Origin: an uncultured Woeseiaceae bacterium
GTDB lineage: Bacteria; Pseudomonadota; Gammaproteobacteria; Steroidobacterales; Woeseiaceae
Direction: 5' to 3'
Length of the DNA: 64,000 nt
NCBI GenBank assembly: GCA_905480255.1
Contig: CAJQPR010000105.1
Span: 43,026 to 107,025 of the forward strand
In this document: positions 17,384-25,986 of the stretch, piece after piece
Position numbering within the stretch: the stretch's first letter is position 1
Layout: the number at the start of each line of letters is the position of its first letter
Program-made: the position numbers and the translations under genes
The notes under the pieces: model-generated
What the model was told of the DNA's origin: nothing
Databases searched by the model: none
Seen by the model: the letters and a program-made list of their open reading frames with translations, nothing else

Positions 17384-18445
17384 GTGCTTTTTGGAAAAAA
17401 ATCACAGCCTCTGCTGGGCCTCGACATAACAACCTCTTCGGTCAAGTTGATCGAAATTTCCCAAAGTGGAAAAAGGTTTCGCGTCGAGTCCTATTCAGCA
17501 GAGCCCACACCGCCAAGTTCAGTGAATGAAAAGGCGATTGTGGACGCGAAAGCAGTCGGTGAGGCGATTCGCCGGGCAGTCAAACGAGCGGGCGCGAAAG
17601 CGACCGATGTGGCTATCGCCATCAGTGGTGATGCTGCAATTACCAAGGTAATTCAGATGCCCTCCAGCCTGTCCGAGAGAGATCTCGAAGGCCAGGTGGA
17701 AATTCAGGCTGACCAGTACATCCCGTTCCCGATGGAAGAAGTCAGTTTTGACTACGAGATTGTCGGGCCAAATGAAAACGATCCTGAGCTGATGGACGTA
17801 CTCCTCGTGGCAACACGTACGGAAAACGTAGAGCAGCGCCAGTCGGCGGTGCAGGCGGCCGGTCTTGCCGCCCACGTTGTCGATGTCGAGGCTTTTGCAC
17901 TCGAAAATGCCTGCCAGCTTCTCAGTCACCAGATTCCCGACAGCGGCACTGATCAATCTGTTGCCATCGTCGATATTGGCGCAAGCAGCACGACATTCAG
18001 TGTTTTGCAGGACCTGAAAGTGATTTATACCCGCGACTTCGCCTTCGGCGGCCAACAGCTCACCGAAGAAATCATGCGTACGTACGGCCTCTCAATGGAA
18101 GATGCCGGCCGTGCCAAGAAGCAGGGTGGCTTGCCAAGTAATTACCAACCGGAAGTCCTGGAACCGTTCGTCGATGACATGACGCAACAAGTCAGCCGGT
18201 CGCTGCAGTTCTACCTGGCTTCAGGTGGCGGCAGGGAGCAACCGGACATGATCCTGGTATGTGGCGGTTGCGCCAACATCCCCGGTATTGCCGACGTGAT
18301 ATCCAGCCGGGTTGGAATTCCGACCGAGGTTGGCGATCCGCTCGGACAGATGAAGATTTCATCGAAGGCCAAGTCACAGGGCGTGCATAAAGATGCAACC
18401 GCGCTCCTGACGGCCTGTGGGCTCGCACTGAGGAGCTTCGACTAA
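17384..18445 (+). CDS. pilM: Type IV pilus assembly protein PilM
   Basis: Cytoplasmic actin/FtsA-like ATPase-fold protein of the type IV pilus alignment complex. It binds the N-terminal tail of PilN and links the inner-membrane complex to the motor. Typical segments are LLGLDITTSSVKLIE at the N-terminus and VAIVDIGASSTTFSVLQ in the nucleotide-binding core. The start codon is GTG with AAGGA eight bases upstream. It heads pilMNOPQ, with 1 bp before pilN. Confidence 0.96.
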   Translation: MLFGKKSQPLLGLDITTSSVKLIEISQSGKRFRVESYSAEPTPPSSVNEKAIVDAKAVGEAIRRAVKRAGAKATDVAIAISGDAAITKVIQMPSSLSERDLEGQVEIQADQYIPFPMEEVSFDYEIVGPNENDPELMDVLLVATRTENVEQRQSAVQAAGLAAHVVDVEAFALENACQLLSHQIPDSGTDQSVAIVDIGASSTTFSVLQDLKVIYTRDFAFGGQQLTEEIMRTYGLSMEDAGRAKKQGGLPSNYQPEVLEPFVDDMTQQVSRSLQFYLASGGGREQPDMILVCGGCANIPGIADVISSRVGIPTEVGDPLGQMKISSKAKSQGVHKDATALLTACGLALRSFD

Positions 18446-18446
18446 T

Positions 18447-19013
18447 ATGCCACGCATTAATCTACTTCCCTGGCGCGAGGAAGAGCGCAAGAAACGCCAA
18501 CAGGACTTCATGGTTGCACTGACAGCCTCGGTTATTGCCGCCGCCGCAGTCGTGGGGCTGACCTTGTTCGGTTATGTGCAGGCCATCGAAAATCAACAAG
18601 CCAGAAATCTCAGGCTCGAAACTGAAATTGCCGAGCTGGAACGAAGCATCGCTGAAATTGACGGTCTCGAGGCGCAAAAAGAACGACTTCTCGCCCGTAT
18701 GGAAATCATCGAGCAGTTGCAGCGCAGCCGCCCTGAAATTGTTCATTTGTTCGACGAGATCAGCCGGCAAATGCCAGAAGGCGTCTATTTGAACGGCATG
18801 AAGCAAACAGGAATGTCCGTTGAGCTAAAAGGTGTCGCTCAGTCAAGTACCCGGGTATCCGCCCTGATGCGTCAGGCTGATCAGTCCGAGTGGTTGACAG
18901 ACCCCAGCGTAACAAAAGTTGAGACCACGGAATCAGGCCCGGCACGGCAGGCCGAATTCGTCGTCAACCTGAAACAGGTCAGTTCGGATCCGGACATGGA
19001 GGGCGGACAATGA
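18447..19013 (+). CDS. pilN: Type IV pilus inner-membrane protein PilN
   Basis: Bitopic inner-membrane protein of the alignment complex. The conserved cytoplasmic tail INLLPWR (residues 4-10) is the PilM-binding motif. A single membrane segment follows (about residues 25-45), then a periplasmic coiled coil with many Glu and Lys and a ferredoxin-like domain that pairs with PilO. It overlaps pilO by four bases, so the two partners are translationally coupled. Confidence 0.95.
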   Translation: MPRINLLPWREEERKKRQQDFMVALTASVIAAAAVVGLTLFGYVQAIENQQARNLRLETEIAELERSIAEIDGLEAQKERLLARMEIIEQLQRSRPEIVHLFDEISRQMPEGVYLNGMKQTGMSVELKGVAQSSTRVSALMRQADQSEWLTDPSVTKVETTESGPARQAEFVVNLKQVSSDPDMEGGQ

Positions 19014-19609
19014 ATTTCGTCGACGAACTCAAGAGTCTTGACGCGAATGACATCGGACGCTGGCCGTTCGTATTTCGCGCGGGCGTCATTGGAATCGTAT
19101 TTGCTGTCGTTGTAGGCATGGGCGTTTACTTCACCATCATCGAAGACAAAGCCCCCGCACTGGAGCGCGTTCAGGAAGAAGAGACCACTTTGCGGGATGT
19201 ATTTGTGAACAAGCAGCGCAAAGCGGCCAACTATGACGCCTATAAAGCACAGCTTGCACAAATGGAGCAGTCGTTTGGCACGATGCTCAGACAGCTTCCC
19301 GGCGAAACCGAGATACCCAGCCTGATCGTTGACATCTCACAGACCGGTCTGGCTGCGGGCTTGCAGGAAAAACTGTTCCAGCCGCAGCCTGAAATGCCAA
19401 AAGATTTCTACGCTGAAAAGCCTATCACCATCAGCCTTTCGGGCGGCTATCACGAGATTGCAAACTTCGTCAGCGGCATCGCGGCACTGCCACGAATCGT
19501 CACGCTGCACGACATCAATATCACGCCTGACAATCCGGAAAATTTCGACAGTCTGACCCTGCAGGTAACGGCTAAAACATATCGGTACATCGAAGAGGAG
19601 GCCGACTAG
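19010..19609 (+). CDS. pilO: Type IV pilus inner-membrane protein PilO
   Basis: Partner of PilN in the periplasmic alignment subcomplex that joins the motor to the secretin. After a short cytoplasmic segment there is one membrane helix (FRAGVIGIVFAVVVGMGVYF), a coiled-coil stretch and a C-terminal ferredoxin-like domain containing ISLSGGYHEIANFVSGIAALPRIV, a typical PilO segment. Its 199 residues are normal. It lies 2 bp before pilP. Confidence 0.95.
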   Translation: MNFVDELKSLDANDIGRWPFVFRAGVIGIVFAVVVGMGVYFTIIEDKAPALERVQEEETTLRDVFVNKQRKAANYDAYKAQLAQMEQSFGTMLRQLPGETEIPSLIVDISQTGLAAGLQEKLFQPQPEMPKDFYAEKPITISLSGGYHEIANFVSGIAALPRIVTLHDINITPDNPENFDSLTLQVTAKTYRYIEEEAD

Positions 19610-19611
19610 AC

Positions 19612-20136
19612 ATGAAGCCTTTCTCAAAAAATCTGATGGTTGTTCTCGCTGCTGTTTTCGCACTCGGTGCGTGCGGTAGCGACATGGACGACCTGGATCA
19701 ATACATAAACGAAGTTAAGGCACGACCCGGCGGACGGATCGATCCGCTGCCTGAGATAACGCCTTATGAAGTATTCACCTACGCCGCTGACCGTGAAGGG
19801 CTGCGCTCGCCGTTTGTTCCGGATTCACCGCAGGTTACCGGTGGACCAGGTGACGGTGGCACGCGACCAGATCCGGAACGCAGTCGAGAGTTTCTGGAAA
19901 GCTTTCCGCTCGACACCCTGCGCATGGTCGGAACGTTGCAGCTCGGGGATACCAGCTACGGCCTGGTGCAGACATCGGATGGTCTGATACACCGGGTTAT
20001 TCCGGGTAACTACATGGGACAGAACGACGGTCGCATCATTGCGATTCGGGACTCTGAGATTGAAATTGTTGAAATTATTTCTGACGGGATTGGCGGTTAT
20101 CTGGAACGCGACGCCGCCGTTGCTCTGGCGGACTGA
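19612..20136 (+). CDS. pilP: Type IV pilus lipoprotein PilP
   Basis: Inner-membrane lipoprotein that bridges PilN/PilO and the secretin PilQ. The lipobox LGAC places the lipidated cysteine at residue 21. The middle part is disordered and rich in Pro, Gly and Asp. The C-terminal beta domain includes LDTLRMVGTLQLGDTSYGLVQTS split around the strand core. The 174-residue length is normal. Confidence 0.95.
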   Translation: MKPFSKNLMVVLAAVFALGACGSDMDDLDQYINEVKARPGGRIDPLPEITPYEVFTYAADREGLRSPFVPDSPQVTGGPGDGGTRPDPERSREFLESFPLDTLRMVGTLQLGDTSYGLVQTSDGLIHRVIPGNYMGQNDGRIIAIRDSEIEIVEIISDGIGGYLERDAAVALAD

Positions 20137-20164
20137 AGCCTGAATGGAACTGGGAGTATTTGGA

Positions 20165-22366
20165 ATGACGCTCAATATTAAGACGACGATCGGCTCTTCA
20201 TACCGACGTTGGGTCATGCAAATGGCTGCGGCAATGCTTGCACTTTGCGCTTTGAACGCAAATGCGCAGGAAAGCAATCGCTTGCAGGACATTCAGGTTC
20301 AGAGCCTGCCGGGACAGCGCGTAGAACTTAAGTTGATCTTAAGCGGCACGGCTCCGGATCCGCTCGCTTTTACAATCGAGGATCCCGCACGTATCGCACT
20401 AGACCTGCCGGAAACGACGCTTGGTCTAACGTCGCGCCGACGGGATGTAAATCTCGGTCCTCTCGATACCGTTCTGACCGCTGAGGCCAATGGTCGGACT
20501 CGCGTGGTGCTGAACCTGGATTCGATGGTGCCCTACGAAACCCGAAAAAGTGGCAATACTATTTTCATAACACTGGGAACAGAAGGTGGTGCGGACGCAG
20601 GGACAACACAGTTCAGCGGTAGTTCGGCCCCGGCGTCGGCTTCGCCATCCTTTGCAGCAAGTGGTGCACGACAAATAAACAGCGTTGATTTCCGTCGTAC
20701 TCGGGATGGCGGAGGACGCATTCTCGTTAACCTAAGCGACCCGTCAACACCCGTTGATATACGCCAGGAAGGCGGACGCGTCGTTGCAGTGTTCAAAGAC
20801 ACCAGTTTGCCGGCCGAGCTAATGCGTCGACTGGACGTGATGGATTTCGCAACCCCGGTCACCACGGTTGATACGCTCCGGACCAATCTTGATACACGTA
20901 TCGTGGTCACGGCAGAAGGTAAGTACGAGCAACTTGCTTACCAGTCAGACAACGAATTTACGATTGAAATAAATCCCGCTGCTGAGGAAGCTGATGCGAC
21001 CTCATCATTGTTTTCCGAATCCAAGGAATATGAAGGTCAGCGACTGACACTTAATTTTCAGGATATTGAGACGCGCGCCGTACTCCAGCTCCTGGCTGAA
21101 ACGTCCGGGCGCAATATCGTGGTTTCGGATACCGTTCAGGGCAACGTGACCCTTCGATTGCGGAACGTACCCTGGGATCAGGCGCTCGATATCGTCATGA
21201 CGACCAAGGGTCTGGACATGCGCGAGAACGGCAATGTCATTATTGTTGCGCCGGCAGAGGAAATTGCTGCACGCGAAACTGCTGATCTCGAGGCGCGACA
21301 AGCCATTCTTGAACTTGAACCCCTCTATTCCGAGTTCCTCCAGGTTAACTACGCTAAAGCCTCGGATCTTGCCTCACTTATCGGTGGCGGCGGTGGCGGC
21401 GGTGCTGCAGGTGCTGGATCAAACGCGCTCCTTTCAGATCGTGGCAGTGTCGGTATCGATGATCGCACCAACACCCTGCTGGTTCAGGACACAGCTGAGC
21501 GACTGCAGGATATTCGCAGGCTGGTTCGAACGCTCGATATTCCGATTCGCCAGGTTCTGATCGAATCACGAATTGTTGTCGTCAACGATGACTTCAGCCG
21601 CGACCTTGGCGTGCGATTCGGCTTCACTGGTGTAACTGATAACTCCAACGATGGCCTGATTTCCGTCACAGGTACTGGTGAAGGCAGTAGCGTTATCACT
21701 GACTCGGCGATCGACAATCTGAATACTATAGGTACGCCGTTCCCGGTTGCATTGCCGGGCATCGCGGATCGATACAACGTAAACGTACCGATTCAAAACC
21801 CGGCTGGCAGACTTGCCCTGGCGGTACTCGATTCGGACTACATCGTTGATCTTGAACTGACTGCTTTGCAGGCGGAAGGTCGCGGTGAGATCGTTTCAAC
21901 ACCTCGTGTGATCACCGCGAATCAGAAGGAAGCGCGGATTGAGCAGGGCGTTGAAATTGCATATCAGGAATCTGCATCTTCAGGTGCGACGACGACACAG
22001 TTCAAGAAAGCTGTCCTCGCATTGACTGTAACGCCGCAAATTACGCCGGATGACAACATCATCATGGATCTGCTCGTCAGCAAGGACAACGTTGGCGAAC
22101 TGACACCGAGCGCAACTGGCGGACTGGTACCAAGTATCGATACGCGTTCAGTAGAAACGCAGGTGCTGGTGCGTGATGGGCAAACCGTGGTGCTGGGTGG
22201 CATTTATGAAACCGAGCGCCGCGAGACAATAAGCAAAGTGCCTTTCTTAGGCGATATTCCAGGGGTTGGGGCTCTGTTCCGATCGAAATCAAACGTTTCG
22301 AACAAAGCAGAGTTGTTGATTTTTGTAACGCCGAGGATCCTCGAAGAGGGATCCAGCATCTACTAG
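20165..22366 (+). CDS. pilQ: Type IV pilus secretin PilQ
   Basis: Outer-membrane secretin through which the pilus fibre passes. From the chosen start (GGGAG eight bases upstream; 733 residues) there is a signal peptide cleaved near ANA-QES, two AMIN domains that bind peptidoglycan, and an STN/N0 domain (LNFQDIETRAVLQLLAETSG). N1-type domains and the C-terminal secretin domain, with VEIAYQESA and VPFLGDIPGVGALF, follow. The glycine-rich loop in the N1 region (GGGGGGGAAGAG) is common in secretins. The ORF track start lies 21 bases upstream and lacks a ribosome binding site. Confidence 0.95.
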   Translation: MTLNIKTTIGSSYRRWVMQMAAAMLALCALNANAQESNRLQDIQVQSLPGQRVELKLILSGTAPDPLAFTIEDPARIALDLPETTLGLTSRRRDVNLGPLDTVLTAEANGRTRVVLNLDSMVPYETRKSGNTIFITLGTEGGADAGTTQFSGSSAPASASPSFAASGARQINSVDFRRTRDGGGRILVNLSDPSTPVDIRQEGGRVVAVFKDTSLPAELMRRLDVMDFATPVTTVDTLRTNLDTRIVVTAEGKYEQLAYQSDNEFTIEINPAAEEADATSSLFSESKEYEGQRLTLNFQDIETRAVLQLLAETSGRNIVVSDTVQGNVTLRLRNVPWDQALDIVMTTKGLDMRENGNVIIVAPAEEIAARETADLEARQAILELEPLYSEFLQVNYAKASDLASLIGGGGGGGAAGAGSNALLSDRGSVGIDDRTNTLLVQDTAERLQDIRRLVRTLDIPIRQVLIESRIVVVNDDFSRDLGVRFGFTGVTDNSNDGLISVTGTGEGSSVITDSAIDNLNTIGTPFPVALPGIADRYNVNVPIQNPAGRLALAVLDSDYIVDLELTALQAEGRGEIVSTPRVITANQKEARIEQGVEIAYQESASSGATTTQFKKAVLALTVTPQITPDDNIIMDLLVSKDNVGELTPSATGGLVPSIDTRSVETQVLVRDGQTVVLGGIYETERRETISKVPFLGDIPGVGALFRSKSNVSNKAELLIFVTPRILEEGSSIY

Positions 22367-22409
22367 CCGTCGAATTTTTCAGAACGGTCAAAAGCAAGGA
22401 ATTGGGCAC

Positions 22410-24260
22410 ATGAGAAAATTAATTCATCTCGCGACAATGATAGCGGCGATGGCACTGGTGGGCTGCGGCGAGAATACGATTACAGCACCTCCCGGATCAG
22501 GCGGAGTGCCTGGTGCCGGAGCACCTGTCGCAGGCGTAACTGTCCTGGCGAGCAGCCCGTCACTGCCATCGGATGCCGCTCAGACTCTGACGATCCAGGC
22601 GATTGTCCGGGACGCTAACAACGTCGCGATGGACGGCGTTACAGTCATCATGTCTTCGGACTCAGGGACGCTGACGATCACCAATCCGGTCACGGATCAG
22701 AGCGGTATCGTTAATGCGATACTGAACGGTGGAGGCGACCCTACGCCAAGATCTATCACGGTCACCGCAGACGCGCAGGGGGTAACCGGTAGCGTCAGCG
22801 TAGATGTGACAGGCACTGACATCTCTATTACGGGCGCAAGCTCACTCCCGCAGGGCGATACGGCATCGTTTACCGTTGTGCTGCTCGATGCCGCCGGTAA
22901 CGGCATCGGTGGTCAGACGGTCGATGTTTCATCTGCAAACGGCAACACGCTGGCATCCGCTTCGCTAACCACCGACGCAAGTGGTCAGGCACAGGTTGAC
23001 GTTACCGCCTCGGCGCCCGGACTGGACACACTCACCGCGACCGCATTGGGTATTTCTGCGACAACGGATCTGAATGTCTCGGATGACAGCTTTGTGTTGA
23101 CAGCCCCTATCGTCGGCGACGAGATTGTTCTCAATACTGCTACACCAGTGTCACTGACCTGGTCTGTCGGCGGAGTCGCACAGGCCGGACAGACAATCAC
23201 ATTCAGCTCCACACGTGGAACCCTGTCGGCACCGACCGCCATAACGGATGGAGCTGGTGTAGCAACTGTGTCGATTCAGTCGACCAATGCCGGACCGGCA
23301 CAGATTACGGCGAGCAATGCCAACAATACGAGTACGTCAGTGGATGTACAGTTTATTGCGGATACGCCGGCAAACATCGACGTGCAGGCGAACCCGTTTA
23401 CGGTAGGTCCTAACGAGCAAAGTCAGATTACCGCGATTGTTCGTGATGCAGCCGGCAACCTGGTGACCAACGCCACGGTTCAGTTCGATTTGCAGGACGT
23501 CACTGGTGGCCAGCTTTCGGTTGCCTCCGCGCAGACCGATTTCCTCGGTCGAGCCCAGACGTTCTATACGTCGAGCTCTACGACGAGTGCCAACAACGGT
23601 GTCGTAATTACCGGCACGGTACAGGGAACGGCGATTGCCGACAGTGTTGCACTGACGGTCGCACAGCGTGAAGTATTTATCTCGATCGGTACTGGAAACA
23701 CTATCTTCGAGCCGAATTCTGCACAATATCGGGTCGAGTTTGCTATTCAGATTACTGATTCCCAGGGTAATGGTGTCGAGGGTGTAACGGTTCAGGCCGG
23801 CATACTGTCGGACAACTACTACAAGGGCTTCTGGTTCTTCGATGTGCTCGCTGGAGCGTGGTTCCAGAACGTTACTGCCGGGCCTTGTGCTGATGAAGAC
23901 ACGAACCGGAATGGTGTTCTGGATTTCTTCCCTAACGTTCCGGTTGATGAGGATGTCAACCTGAGTGGACGAATCGAAGCGGGTAACATAGCCACTGCTG
24001 CTGCCCAATCTACAGGTACAGGAACGTTCGTCACCGATGCGGCTGGTTTCGGCATCATCGATGTAATTTATCCTCAGGATAATGCGCGCTGGGTCGAAGT
24101 GACGCTCGAGGCGAAGACCTCGGTTCAGGGTACGGAATTTGCGTCGGCAAGCTCATTCGTCCTGCCTATCAACGGCGACGATGTGGATGATGAGAACGAA
24201 GCACCACCGGGCACCATCAGCCCGTTTGGTTCGAGCGGATCCTGCCTGGATACGCAGTAA
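22410..24260 (+). CDS. Ig-like repeat lipoprotein encoded downstream of pilQ
   Basis: A 616-residue exported lipoprotein (lipobox LVGC, Cys19) consisting mostly of bacterial Ig-like (Big_1/invasin type) repeats. I see four to five copies, each with a strand pattern like AIVRDANN, then GVTVIMSSDSGTL and a TDQSGIV turn. Near the C-terminus are two acidic loops, DEDTNRNGVLD and DEDVNLSGRIE, that look like calcium-binding loops. The tail is acidic and ends with a Cys-containing segment. It is 43 bp after pilQ, before the terminator, so it is probably co-transcribed with the pilus genes. A role in adhesion or stabilising surface structures is inference. Confidence 0.8.
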   Translation: MRKLIHLATMIAAMALVGCGENTITAPPGSGGVPGAGAPVAGVTVLASSPSLPSDAAQTLTIQAIVRDANNVAMDGVTVIMSSDSGTLTITNPVTDQSGIVNAILNGGGDPTPRSITVTADAQGVTGSVSVDVTGTDISITGASSLPQGDTASFTVVLLDAAGNGIGGQTVDVSSANGNTLASASLTTDASGQAQVDVTASAPGLDTLTATALGISATTDLNVSDDSFVLTAPIVGDEIVLNTATPVSLTWSVGGVAQAGQTITFSSTRGTLSAPTAITDGAGVATVSIQSTNAGPAQITASNANNTSTSVDVQFIADTPANIDVQANPFTVGPNEQSQITAIVRDAAGNLVTNATVQFDLQDVTGGQLSVASAQTDFLGRAQTFYTSSSTTSANNGVVITGTVQGTAIADSVALTVAQREVFISIGTGNTIFEPNSAQYRVEFAIQITDSQGNGVEGVTVQAGILSDNYYKGFWFFDVLAGAWFQNVTAGPCADEDTNRNGVLDFFPNVPVDEDVNLSGRIEAGNIATAAAQSTGTGTFVTDAAGFGIIDVIYPQDNARWVEVTLEAKTSVQGTEFASASSFVLPINGDDVDDENEAPPGTISPFGSSGSCLDTQ

Positions 24261-24269
24261 GGAAAACTG

Positions 24270-24299
24270 AGAAAGCCAACCTCCGGGTTGGCTTTCTCC
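24270..24299 (+). terminator. Strong hairpin terminating the pil operon
   Basis: GAGAAAGCCAACC and GGTTGGCTTTCTC form a perfect 13-bp stem with a TCCG loop, nine bases after the Ig-like lipoprotein gene. The T-tract is short and interrupted (CTTTCTCCTT), but the stem is very stable. It separates the pil unit from aroK and covers the TTG proposed by the ORF track as the aroK start. Confidence 0.78.
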
Positions 24300-24317
24300 T
24301 TCAACCTCTATCAAATA

Positions 24318-24830
24318 ATGAAGCTACAGCAAAACCTGTTTCTGATCGGTCCGATGGGCGCCGGCAAGTCAGCCGTCGGCCGACAGCTTGCACGCTTACT
24401 GCATCTTGATTTCTTCGACAGCGACGAGGAAATCGAGAATCGCACCGGCGTGGATATTCCCTTTATTTTCGAAAAAGAGGGTGAGGAAGGATTTCGCAAA
24501 CGTGAGGTCAAGGTAATTGACGAGCTGTCGCAGAGGCAGGGAATTGTGCTGGCAACAGGTGGTGGGGCGGTACTGGATGCAAGTAGCCGCAGTCATTTGG
24601 GTGGCCGGGGCTACGTTATCTATTTGCATACAACCGTCGCACAGCAACTTGAGCGTACCCAGCGCGGGCGAAACCGGCCGCTTCTCGACAACGAAGACAA
24701 GGAAGTGGTCCTTCAGGAACTGATGACCGTCAGGGACCCACTGTATCGCGAAATTGCTGACCTGGTTATCGAAACGGATGGCCGACGTGTCCGCGAAGTT
24801 GCTCAGGAGATCCGCGACACTTTGCAATGA
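24318..24830 (+). CDS. aroK: Shikimate kinase
   Basis: Phosphorylates shikimate to shikimate 3-phosphate, the fifth step of the shikimate pathway. The P-loop GPMGAGKSAVG is at residues 10-20, the shikimate-binding FFDSDEEIE and the RKRE-type region follow, and ATGGGAV is intact. I use the ATG of MKLQQNLFLIG (170 residues), since the longer frame starts inside the upstream terminator; no good ribosome binding site is visible, so the start is slightly uncertain. aroB follows after 81 bp, the usual aroK-aroB pair. Confidence 0.94.
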   Translation: MKLQQNLFLIGPMGAGKSAVGRQLARLLHLDFFDSDEEIENRTGVDIPFIFEKEGEEGFRKREVKVIDELSQRQGIVLATGGGAVLDASSRSHLGGRGYVIYLHTTVAQQLERTQRGRNRPLLDNEDKEVVLQELMTVRDPLYREIADLVIETDGRRVREVAQEIRDTLQ

Positions 24831-24863
24831 TCGTGATCCTGCTAATTATTCCGAGCAAGGTTC

Positions 24864-24883
24864 GGGGCTCTGACCCCATTTTT
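24864..24883 (+). terminator. GC hairpin with T-tract between aroK and aroB
   Basis: GGGG-CTCTGA-CCCC followed by ATTTTT could act as a weak intrinsic terminator or pause site in the 81-bp aroK-aroB gap. The sequence also resembles short repeats that I associate with REP-type elements in gammaproteobacteria; a genome search would decide. Confidence 0.4.
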
Positions 24884-24911
24884 CCAAATTTACTGTAATC
24901 TCGTCCGCCTG

Positions 24912-25982
24912 ATGAATACGAATTCACTAACCGTAGAACTCGGCGACCGCAGCTATCCGATCGTAATTGGCGCGGGGCATCTCGCCGGCGGCTACGACCT
25001 CACAGAACACATGCCCGGTGACAGCTGCCTTGTTGTGACTAACGAGACCGTTGCCCCGCTTTACTTTGACAAACTGCGCTCATGTCTCGGCGACACAAGG
25101 TCAACGCATATTGAGTTGCCCGATGGTGAGGCGTTCAAGACCATTAGTACTGCGAACGCCATCATCGATGAACTGGTCGCGAGAAGGGCTGGCAGAGACA
25201 CCACCGTGGTCGCGCTTGGTGGCGGTGTCGTGGGCGACATTGCCGGGTTTGCATCAGCCTGTTACATGCGCGGCGTCGCTTTTATACAGGTTCCGACGAC
25301 TCTGCTCGCACAAGTCGATTCTTCGGTTGGTGGCAAGACCGGCGTAAATCACGAAGGTGGCAAGAACCTCATCGGCGCATTTCACCAGCCGAATATCGTG
25401 TTGATAGATACGGACACACTTTCGACGCTGCCGGATCGTGAGTTCCGGGCAGGTCTGGCCGAGATCATCAAGTACGGAGCAATTGTCGACATAGAATTTT
25501 TTGCCTGGCTTGAGGAAAACATGAGCGCCCTGCTGGACAGGACTCCGGATGCGCTCGCCCATGCTATCCGTCGTTCCTGCGAGCTCAAAGCTGAAGTTGT
25601 CGCAGAAGACGAGAAAGAGGCCGGGAAACGTGCTTTGCTTAATTTTGGCCACACCTTTGGTCACGCAATCGAGAACACTATGGGTTACGGCGACTGGTTG
25701 CACGGTGAGGCGGTTGCTGCCGGCATGGTTATGGCGGCAAAGATGAGCGACATTGCTGTTTCCGAACAAGAGCGACTGACGGCGCTAGTAGGGGCCGCGG
25801 GGCTGCCTGCCGTGCCACCGAAGGCGGGTTCGGAACGGTTAAAAGAGGCCATGCAGCTTGATAAAAAGGTCAAAGCAAACCAGCTGAGATTGATATTGCT
25901 GCGTTCGCTGGGAGACGCCTTCGTCACCGCGGACTATTCGGATGAGATGCTCGGTGAGGTCTTGCAGAGCGCGGATTCCTGA
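24912..25982 (+). CDS. aroB: 3-dehydroquinate synthase
   Basis: Converts DAHP to 3-dehydroquinate, the second step of the shikimate pathway, using NAD and a divalent metal. Recognisable segments include ALGGGVVGDIAGFAS (nucleotide binding), PTTLLAQVDSSVGGKTGVN, and the metal-ligand region NFGHTFGHAIE. At 356 residues it is full length. With aroK it supplies chorismate, the precursor of the tryptophan made by the trp operon further along. dgt follows within a few bases. Confidence 0.97.
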   Translation: MNTNSLTVELGDRSYPIVIGAGHLAGGYDLTEHMPGDSCLVVTNETVAPLYFDKLRSCLGDTRSTHIELPDGEAFKTISTANAIIDELVARRAGRDTTVVALGGGVVGDIAGFASACYMRGVAFIQVPTTLLAQVDSSVGGKTGVNHEGGKNLIGAFHQPNIVLIDTDTLSTLPDREFRAGLAEIIKYGAIVDIEFFAWLEENMSALLDRTPDALAHAIRRSCELKAEVVAEDEKEAGKRALLNFGHTFGHAIENTMGYGDWLHGEAVAAGMVMAAKMSDIAVSEQERLTALVGAAGLPAVPPKAGSERLKEAMQLDKKVKANQLRLILLRSLGDAFVTADYSDEMLGEVLQSADS

Positions 25983-25986
25983 GCTG

